DNA of 6,293 nt, from assembly GCA_030706105.1 (NCBI GenBank), contig JAUZPC010000179.1, positions 1 through 6,293 on the forward strand, given 5' to 3'. Under the pieces are notes generated by a model that made no database searches, was not told the origin of the DNA, and worked only from the letters and a program-made list of their open reading frames with translations. The DNA comes from Bacteroidota bacterium (GTDB taxonomy: Bacteria; Bacteroidota; Ignavibacteria; Ignavibacteriales; Ignavibacteriaceae). Shown here piece after piece: positions 1 through 4,525 of this stretch; the stretch's first letter is position 1, and each line of letters opens with the position of its first letter. The position numbers were made by a program, and so were the translations under genes.

Positions 1-235
1 GGTTTATGAAGAATTTATGCCGCGCGCTGAAGCAGGAAAAATATTCAGCCTGCACCGCCTGCCTGAAGAAACGGGGGATATTCTAAGGGTTATAAAAATT
101 GGTAATTATGATCAGTGTTTATGCAGCGGTGTGCATGTAAAGAACACTTCAGAAATCGGTGAGTTTAAAATAGTTTCTACATCTTTTGAAAATGAGATAT
201 TAAGGATACGATTCAAAATAATGGATGCAAACTGA
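1..235 (+). CDS. Alanyl-tRNA editing protein (AlaX-like), 3' end only
   Basis: The reading frame is open to the left edge (first full codon at base 2), so the gene begins upstream and only about 77 C-terminal residues are seen; the ATG at 17 is an internal Met. The visible part matches the second additional domain shared by alanyl- and threonyl-tRNA synthetases and free-standing AlaX proteins. It contains Cys-Ser-Gly-Val-His followed by VKNTSEIGEFKI, the C-x-x-x-H half of the zinc site; the HxxxH half would lie upstream. In this family the domain hydrolyses mischarged Ser- or Gly-tRNA(Ala) in the cytoplasm. The short tail after the zinc motif (NEILRIRFKI, then stop) fits a free-standing editing protein better than full AlaRS, which would have the GVRRIEA-type motif and a C-Ala domain. 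The family call is fairly sure; the exact subtype is not. Confidence 0.8.
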   Translation, partial: VYEEFMPRAEAGKIFSLHRLPEETGDILRVIKIGNYDQCLCSGVHVKNTSEIGEFKIVSTSFENEILRIRFKIMDAN

Positions 236-311
236 TATTGCAGAAAATTGGCTGGTCTCTGTAGGTTGTAACAAGAGGACTCTCCCTAAATCCTCGCCAT
301 ACGGCAGGCAT

Positions 312-334
312 GCCCTCCCTTTGGAAGGGAGGGC
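312..334. repeat. GC-rich perfect hairpin, probable dispersed intergenic repeat
   Basis: Arms GCCCTCCCTT (312-321) and AAGGGAGGGC (325-334) are exact reverse complements around a 3-base TGG loop. CAT at 309-311 can pair with ATG at 337-339 across a 2-base bulge. The element is much richer in G+C than its surroundings and sits in the 172-bp gap between the convergent AlaX-like and barrel genes. Neither side has a convincing T-tract, so it is not a classic intrinsic terminator, although it might still stop transcription or protect 3' ends. Adjacent bases (about 274-310) include more short dyads (GGCATGCC, AGAGGACTCT) and may belong to the same element. Its dispersed nature is inferred from style only. 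Confidence 0.55.
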
Positions 335-355
335 CTATGAAGGGTGTTATAATAA

Positions 356-393
356 TCAAAAACTGTTTTGGAATCCTTAGCTCTAAGTCAGTT
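356..393 (-). terminator. Weak candidate terminator downstream of the barrel operon
   Basis: Read on the minus strand, 15 bases after the stop of the downstream barrel gene, AACTG (393-389) can pair with CAGTT (365-361). This encloses a small CTTAG-AG-CTAAG hairpin (387-376) and is followed by a run of T. The outer stem is only 5 bp and encloses unpaired bases, so the call is tentative. The stronger GC-rich hairpin at 312-334 further on could share the role. Confidence 0.3.
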
Positions 394-407
394 GGATAAT
401 TGAATAA

Positions 408-1052
408 TTAGAAATAAACGCCTAAACCGATTCTTATGTTTGAGTAATCCGCAAACCAGCTTCGGGTAGTCTCATTATTCCGAGAATGGTAACCATAATT
501 GTCAAAATTATTAGATTTGACTTCTGCCCATTTCCTGCCTCCGTTTATTTGAGACTCGGCAAAAAGCATAATATTTTTGGCCAGCTCTGTTTCAATCCCA
601 ATTAAAGCAGACAACCCTAATGAGTAACGGGAGTCCTTAATTATATTTGAGTAACTGTTTGTGCCGTTATTATAAGATACATCAGTATGTTGCTTGTTGT
701 ACTGATAGGTTATAAATGCACCTCCGCCGGCATACATTCTGGCATATTCCGTAGATAAAAAATATACATATATCTGAGGTGTCAGGGTAATGCTTAGTGC
801 TCTGTTTATATTCCCGCGATCATCTGTGGAATACTCTCCGGAAGATTCGCCGGAGAAATCACCGTAATGGGCTCCGAGATCTAAGTTCACTCTGTAATTC
901 AATATACCTTTCGACGGAAATTTATATGAAACTGCATACCCGTTTATAAGATAAAAATGCAATTCGTGCCGGCTGCCGATTGGAACATCCTGTGCATAAA
1001 TAAAACTGCAGGCCAGACACAAAACCAGACAGGATAAAAATGTATTTTTCAT
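408..1052 (-). CDS. Small outer-membrane beta-barrel protein (paralogue A)
   Basis: The 214-residue protein has a signal peptide (Met-Lys, hydrophobic core about residues 4-18, likely cut near IYA-Q at 20-21) and no lipobox. The mature part is made of alternating aromatic/polar stretches (LHFYLINGYAVSYKFP, TPQIYVYF, YAGGGAFITYQY, FAESQIN) and ends in IRIGLGVYF, the C-terminal phenylalanine typical of barrels inserted by the BAM machinery. Length and pattern suggest an eight-stranded OmpX/OmpA-barrel-like fold. It is a clear homologue of the gene just upstream at 1110-1760, and polar segments about 66-83, 119-140 and 175-198 look like surface loops. The ATG start has a weak ribosome site (TGAGAA, GAG 6 bases upstream). 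It is probably co-transcribed from the promoter ahead of 1760. Ligand and function are unknown. Confidence 0.8.
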   Translation of the reverse strand: MKNTFLSCLVLCLACSFIYAQDVPIGSRHELHFYLINGYAVSYKFPSKGILNYRVNLDLGAHYGDFSGESSGEYSTDDRGNINRALSITLTPQIYVYFLSTEYARMYAGGGAFITYQYNKQHTDVSYNNGTNSYSNIIKDSRYSLGLSALIGIETELAKNIMLFAESQINGGRKWAEVKSNNFDNYGYHSRNNETTRSWFADYSNIRIGLGVYF

Positions 1053-1089
1053 TTAATTCTCAATATTATTTGTTAAAATATTATGATAT

Positions 1090-1104
1090 GGATAACGTAT
1101 ATCC
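1090..1104 (-). repeat. Small inverted repeat between the two barrel genes
   Basis: GGATA (1090-1094) and TATCC (1100-1104) flank a 5-base spacer in the 57-bp gap between the tandem genes. The stem is only 5 bp with no T-tract. It could modulate relative expression of the two genes or be chance. Confidence 0.2.
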
Positions 1105-1109
1105 GTGCA

Positions 1110-1760
1110 TTAAAAATATATGCCTAGGCCAATTCTTATTGCTGAATAATCTACAAACCAGCCGTGCTGGGAAGTGCTACTCCAACCCGGAGAGTTGTCA
1201 TCAGATACATAGTCATTCTTCCACGAATACCAGGACCTGCCTCCATTCAGTTGCGATTCAGCAAAAGCCGTTACATTTTTTGTTAGCTTAACTTCAATTC
1301 CCAATAAAGCCGATAGTCCAAAAGAATATGAACTGTTTTTATAATTATTTATGAAATAACTTGAGTCTGTGTAATCACGGCGATTATCGTTATTGTTTTG
1401 TTTCGAATAACTGTAATTGATAAAAACGCCGCCGCCCGCATATATACTTGCATATTCAGTAGTTAAAATATATAAATAAGCCTGTGGTGTTAAAGTTACC
1501 GAAATGCTTTTTGTGTTGTCCGATCCTGTTCTGATATAGTTTTCTTGGGTGGTCTCTCCAGTTGAATAACTATAATTTGCCCCAAAATCCAGGTTGATGC
1601 GATAATTTAAAGTGCCTTTAGTTGGGAATTTGTAGGAGACGGCATAGCCGTTCACAAAATAAAACTGAAGAGCGCTGTGGTTACGGATCAAGTCATCCTG
1701 CGCAAATGCCTGACTGAAAATTAAACACAGAAACAGACAGGGGATAATAATATGTTTCAT
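1110..1760 (-). CDS. Small outer-membrane beta-barrel protein (paralogue B)
   Basis: The 216-residue protein has a signal peptide (Met-Lys-His, hydrophobic to about residue 18, likely cut after AFA at 20) and no lipobox cysteine. The mature chain shows amphipathic beta-strand patterning and ends in IRIGLGIYF, with the terminal Phe expected of an outer-membrane barrel. It shares long blocks with the downstream gene: NGYAVSYKFP-x-KG, LNYR-x-NLD, TPQ-x-Y-x-Y, TEYA-x-x-YAGGG, SALxGIE, FAESQ-x-NGGR-x-W and DYS-x-IRIGLG. Differences concentrate in Asn/Ser/Tyr-rich stretches about 66-86, 119-143 and 178-200, probably surface loops. The ATG is backed by AGAGG (1770-1766) at 5-base spacing. It is the first gene of the presumed two-gene operon. 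Family resemblance is to OmpX/OmpA-like porin-type barrels; the specific function is not recognisable. Confidence 0.82.
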   Translation of the reverse strand: MKHIIIPCLFLCLIFSQAFAQDDLIRNHSALQFYFVNGYAVSYKFPTKGTLNYRINLDFGANYSYSTGETTQENYIRTGSDNTKSISVTLTPQAYLYILTTEYASIYAGGGVFINYSYSKQNNNDNRRDYTDSSYFINNYKNSSYSFGLSALLGIEVKLTKNVTAFAESQLNGGRSWYSWKNDYVSDDNSPGWSSTSQHGWFVDYSAIRIGLGIYF

Positions 1761-1804
1761 TAAAGCCTCTATATTATTGGTTAAAAAACTTGTACACTAA
1801 AATA

Positions 1805-1821
1805 TTGTGTAAACGACACAA
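1805..1821. promoter_or_regulatory. Inverted repeat in the leader of the barrel operon
   Basis: TTGTGT (1805-1810) and ACACAA (1816-1821) are exact reverse complements around a 5-base spacer. If the promoter predicted at 1848-1878 is correct, the dyad lies roughly 20-36 bases into the transcript, so it may be a leader hairpin or a repressor site. It resembles no regulator box I can name with confidence. A TGTACA palindrome lies nearby at 1791-1796. Confidence 0.4.
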
Positions 1822-1847
1822 CCTATTAATAAATAGAAAATTATAAA

Positions 1848-1878
1848 ATAAATTAGATTAATTGCAAATTATTGTCAA
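1848..1878 (-). promoter_or_regulatory. Predicted promoter of the two-barrel operon
   Basis: On the minus strand TTGACA (1878-1873) is followed after 17 bases by TAATTTAT (1855-1848). The first box is a perfect -35/-33 element. The second matches six of eight positions of the Bacteroidetes -7 consensus TAnnTTTG. The predicted start would be near 1841, giving an approximately 80-base leader. A TATAAT also lies just downstream (1846-1841), 26 bases after TTGACA and so badly spaced for it. Confidence 0.5.
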
Positions 1879-1989
1879 GGCTTTTAGTAAATATGTAAAT
1901 TATTTATTTTGAACATAGTATTATATGTTATGCAAAGAAGGGACCGTAATAAATTGAATAATGAGGTAAACAAAAAGATAGTAGCGTTC

Positions 1990-2040
1990 AACAAAATGCT
2001 TACCCTTCCATATCTATTTTGAAGGATAAGCATTTGTTCT
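1990..2040 (-). terminator. Stem-loop terminator of the TolC-family gene
   Basis: Arms 1994-2008 and 2021-2035 are 15-base inverted repeats around a 12-base loop, with one non-identical position. In minus-strand RNA that position is a G-U wobble, whereas in + strand RNA it is a C-A mismatch, which favours function with the minus-strand gene. Flanking AACAAA/TTTGTT bases extend the stem across a 1-base bulge. The structure begins about 20 bases after the stop codon at 2059, and the T-run after it is short (TTTTGTT). Confidence 0.7.
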
Positions 2041-2058
2041 TAGATTATATAATGTCCA

Positions 2059-3375
2059 TCATTGCCCTATGGCTTTCTCAAGTTTTGCTTTTGAGATATT
2101 GAAGTCAGCTATGGATTTGATATAATTTGTGTTTGCCTGCAGAAGAGATGTTTCCGCATCAAGTAAATCTGAATTTAATGCGAGCCCTTCCTTAAATTTA
2201 TCGGCGGTTAAGCGATAATTTTCCTCTGCCTGTTCTACGCTGCTTTGAGCAGCAATAATTTTATCTTTGTTTTGTAACATTGTTAAGTAATTTTGTGTTA
2301 CTTCAAGCGTAATAAGGTCACGGGTAGATTTTAATTGATCCTTTGTCTGTTCTAATTGTGCTGAAGCTTCTCCAGTCTGATGACTTGCAGTTCCCCAGTT
2401 CCAAATATCCCAGGATAAATTTACTCCGACATCCCAAGTATCTTTGAATTTATTCTGCTGAGGAAAAATCCTTTGGTTAGGGTTTGAATAATTATAATTA
2501 CCTACAAGAAATACCTGTGGGTACCAGCCTGATTTGGCAACAGTTATAGCACTTTCGCCGGCTTTTATTCTTAAATCAACAGCTTTAAGCTCAGGGCGGG
2601 TTTTTTCGGCCGCATCTGTATAATAATCAATTTCTTTAATATCAATGGTTTCTTTGCTTACGGTCTGGTCTATTTTCGGTTTTATGGTAAGGGGCAACTG
2701 TATAATATTATTTAAATTCAGTTCTGCCATCCGGATGTTATTTACTGCATCCATCTGCCTTATTTGTGCATCGGAGAGCTGAACCTGAACTTTAAGCAAA
2801 TCATTTTTGGTAGCCATTCCCTGCTTGAATAAGTTTTGGATATCTTGAATGTGTGACTGTATTTGCAAAACATTCTTATCAATGGCTTCCTTTATTTTTA
2901 TGACTTTGAATAATGTCCAATAAGCAGTTTTAATATTTAATACCAATTCTATTTGATCTTTAGACAGATCTTGTATGGAGGCCTGGTAATTATATTCTGA
3001 TAAATCGCTGTTCCCTGAAAGTCTGAAGCCTGTAAAAAGAGGCTGCTGCAAAGTAAGTTTAAGGGAATAAGAATCTACAATATTAGGTGAAATTGAAACT
3101 TTGTAATTAGGTGGAATAGTGATAGCAAAAGGATCAATTGAACTTAAACGCGTATAACCGGCATTAAATTTTAAGGAGGGGAGTCTTTGGGAGTTTGCCT
3201 CTTTCAATTTATACTCTGCAAATAAAACTTTTTGTTTTGAAGAGTGGAGATTTGTGTTCTTTTCTAATCCAATCTTAATACATTCATCAAGAGATAATTC
3301 CTTCTCCTGAGCTGCTAATCCTGAAAGAGCAAGAACTGTAAGTGTCAGTACCAAATATAATCTTTTTAATATCAT
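2059..3375 (-). CDS. TolC-family outer-membrane efflux protein
   Basis: The 438-residue protein forms, by family, a trimeric outer-membrane channel and periplasmic tunnel for tripartite efflux pumps or type I secretion. A signal peptide (MILKRLYLVLTLTVLALSG, cut near AAQ at 21-23, no lipobox cysteine) leads into two outer-membrane efflux protein repeats at about 28-225 and 250-436. Each has long amphipathic helices and a K/F-x-x-G-x-A/L-x-x-x-D-L-L motif (FKQGMATKNDLL at 183-194, FKEGLALNSDLL at 394-405). Barrel strands include QPLFTGFR (111-118) and LSWDIWNWG (320-328). The frame extends to a TTG at 3435, but that codon lies in a predicted promoter. The ATG at 3375 has GGAG 5 bases upstream and starts a proper signal peptide; the adjacent ATG at 3378 is less well spaced. 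No adaptor or pump gene adjoins it, so its substrate cannot be inferred. Confidence 0.92.
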   Translation of the reverse strand: MILKRLYLVLTLTVLALSGLAAQEKELSLDECIKIGLEKNTNLHSSKQKVLFAEYKLKEANSQRLPSLKFNAGYTRLSSIDPFAITIPPNYKVSISPNIVDSYSLKLTLQQPLFTGFRLSGNSDLSEYNYQASIQDLSKDQIELVLNIKTAYWTLFKVIKIKEAIDKNVLQIQSHIQDIQNLFKQGMATKNDLLKVQVQLSDAQIRQMDAVNNIRMAELNLNNIIQLPLTIKPKIDQTVSKETIDIKEIDYYTDAAEKTRPELKAVDLRIKAGESAITVAKSGWYPQVFLVGNYNYSNPNQRIFPQQNKFKDTWDVGVNLSWDIWNWGTASHQTGEASAQLEQTKDQLKSTRDLITLEVTQNYLTMLQNKDKIIAAQSSVEQAEENYRLTADKFKEGLALNSDLLDAETSLLQANTNYIKSIADFNISKAKLEKAIGQ

Positions 3376-3380
3376 CATAA

Positions 3381-3386
3381 CTCCAA
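3381..3386 (-). promoter_or_regulatory. Ribosome binding site fixing the TolC-family start
   Basis: Minus-strand TTGGAG (3386-3381) puts GGAG 2 bases before the ATG at 3378 and 5 bases before the ATG at 3375. The second spacing is the usual one, so 3375 is preferred. Confidence 0.65.
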
Positions 3387-3432
3387 GATACTTAAAATAA
3401 ACAATGGAAACTATTTTAGTTTTTTCAGTACC

Positions 3433-3463
3433 CAAAATTAAAATTAATATTCCTATATGTCAA
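3433..3463 (-). promoter_or_regulatory. Predicted promoter of the TolC-family gene
   Basis: On the minus strand TTGACA (3463-3458) and TAATTTTG (3440-3433) are separated by 17 bases. The second box is an exact match to TAnnTTTG, the -7 element of Bacteroidetes primary-sigma promoters, and the first contains the TTG of the -33 element. Transcription would start near 3426, leaving a leader of about 50 bases. The TTG at 3435-3433 that could extend the reading frame falls inside this box, so it should not be translated from this promoter. Confidence 0.68.
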
Positions 3464-3539
3464 GTGTGTAAATCATAATATAATGCAATGTTTGTTTATT
3501 TAAAAGAAAAAGTGAACAAGTTTTGGGTGGAAAACCTCT

Positions 3540-3573
3540 ATTGTCAGACAATTTTTATTATAGTAAAAATTGT
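3540..3573. promoter_or_regulatory. Overlapping inverted repeats with a candidate + strand promoter
   Basis: Two dyads overlap here. ATTGTC-A-GACAAT (3540-3552) is a perfect 13-base dyad. ACAATTTTTA (3548-3557) and TAAAAATTGT (3564-3573) form a perfect 10-bp inverted repeat with a 6-base spacer. TTGTCA (3541-3546) followed after 17 bases by TAAAAATTG (3564-3572) has the same spacing as the other two predicted promoters, though its -7 box is a poor consensus match. If it is the promoter of the DUF3078 gene, the first dyad covers its -33 box, as an operator would. The regulator is unknown. Confidence 0.42.
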
Positions 3574-3608
3574 TATTTTATTTCCAAGTAATTAAATTAA
3601 CTTTTGTT

Positions 3609-3613
3609 AGGAG
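3609..3613 (+). promoter_or_regulatory. Ribosome binding site fixing the DUF3078 start
   Basis: AGGAG lies 5 bases before the ATG at 3619. An in-frame TTG at 3604 lies upstream of and against this site, so it is rejected as the start. Confidence 0.75.
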
Positions 3614-3618
3614 ACATT

Positions 3619-4464
3619 ATGAACAGTTTAAAATTCATGTTGCTGGTCTTGATAATTGCAATTAGCGGAAGTAATTACTCTCAACAGGATAGCACAAAAA
3701 AATATGGCTGGCTGCCGGGGGCGGTTGTTGGTTTTAATATCAGTCAGATAGCACTTAGCAATTGGACTCAAGGGGGAGACAACTCAATTTCATGGTCGTT
3801 TTTAGGAACAGGTTCCATAGACTATATCAGTGATGACTGGAACTTTAAGAACAGCCTAAAAATAAATTATGGTAAAACAAAATTGGGGAGTGCGGATTTT
3901 AGAACAAGCGAAAACGAATTTTTCTTTCAGACGGTTTTATCAAAATATATTGGCTGGGCGTTAGATCCCTTTATTAGTAATACTGTAAAGACAGCAATAT
4001 CTGCAGGCTACGATTATAAAACCACACCAATAACAAAGATTGCCGATTTTTGGGATCCGGGCTACTTGACACAGAGTTTAGGCTTTATTTATAATAAGAG
4101 CGAGGCAATTTCAACAAGGCTGGGTATTGCGTTTCAGGAGACTTTTACAAATAAATTTCAAAACTATTCAGCCGATAAAAACGGGAATTTGAAGAAATTC
4201 AGATTTGATACAGGTATAGAGTCTGTAACTGAAGGCCATTTTAATATTTATACAAACATGATGTTAAAAAGCAGTTTAAGACTCTTTAGCAGATTTGAAA
4301 GCATGGATGTCTGGGACGTAAGGTGGGATAATGTAATCGTCTCAAAGATTAACGATTTATTTAATGTAAGCTTGGCCTGGCTTGTTGTATATGAAAAGCA
4401 ACAGTCTCCAAAGACACAACTAAAAGAAGGTCTGCAGTTGGGTGTAGCTTACGTTTTATATTAA
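3619..4464 (+). CDS. DUF3078 family outer-membrane protein
   Basis: The 281-residue protein starts with a signal peptide (MNSLKFMLLVLIIAISGSNYSQ, cut near residues 21-23). The mature N-terminus carries the family hallmark NWTQGGDNSISW (48-60) after WLPGAVVGFNISQIALS. Further barrel-like stretches follow: LKINYGKTK (80-88), ENEFFFQTVLSKY (99-111), DPGYLTQSLGFIY (146-158) and the late LFNVSLAWLVVYEK (247-260). It ends in VAYVLY, with an aromatic C-terminal residue typical of outer-membrane barrels. DUF3078 proteins are common in Bacteroidota and relatives, predicted to sit in the outer membrane, and to my knowledge have no established function. It is divergent from the TolC-family gene and convergent with the chemoreceptor gene, so it is probably transcribed alone. 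The ATG at 3619 is chosen over the TTG at 3604 because AGGAG precedes it directly. Confidence 0.87.
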   Translation: MNSLKFMLLVLIIAISGSNYSQQDSTKKYGWLPGAVVGFNISQIALSNWTQGGDNSISWSFLGTGSIDYISDDWNFKNSLKINYGKTKLGSADFRTSENEFFFQTVLSKYIGWALDPFISNTVKTAISAGYDYKTTPITKIADFWDPGYLTQSLGFIYNKSEAISTRLGIAFQETFTNKFQNYSADKNGNLKKFRFDTGIESVTEGHFNIYTNMMLKSSLRLFSRFESMDVWDVRWDNVIVSKINDLFNVSLAWLVVYEKQQSPKTQLKEGLQLGVAYVLY

Positions 4465-4496
4465 AAAAACGGGCTGCGGATTTTATCGGCAGCCCG
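4463..4496 (-). terminator. Intrinsic terminator of the chemoreceptor gene
   Basis: CGGGCTGC (4470-4477) and GCAGCCCG (4489-4496) form a perfect 8-bp GC-rich stem. GAT/ATC can extend it inside the loop across a G-G mismatch. Read on the minus strand it is followed at once by seven T (4469-4463), a textbook intrinsic terminator 29 bases after the chemoreceptor stop. The T-run overlaps the stop codon of the convergent DUF3078 gene. On the + strand the stem has no T-run after it but may still help terminate that transcript. Confidence 0.88.
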
Positions 4497-4525
4497 GCAT
4501 ACTATTTATTAAGGGAAGCAAAAAA

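Noticed and set aside
1040..1291. Open reading frame of 83 codons on the + strand
   Set aside because: It lies antisense over the 3' end of paralogue B and the intergenic gap. The product has no recognisable domain and both overlapping barrel genes are well supported.
1879..1989. Possible small gene or non-coding RNA between the barrel operon and the TolC-family terminator
   Set aside because: Only very short AT-rich frames without ribosome sites are present and no stable structure or conserved motif stands out; I see nothing supportable in this stretch.
3376..3435. N-terminal extension of the TolC-family protein from a TTG at 3435
   Set aside because: The TTG falls inside the predicted -7 promoter box, and the extension would put 20 non-signal residues before a good signal peptide. 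The ATG at 3375 has a well-spaced GGAG.
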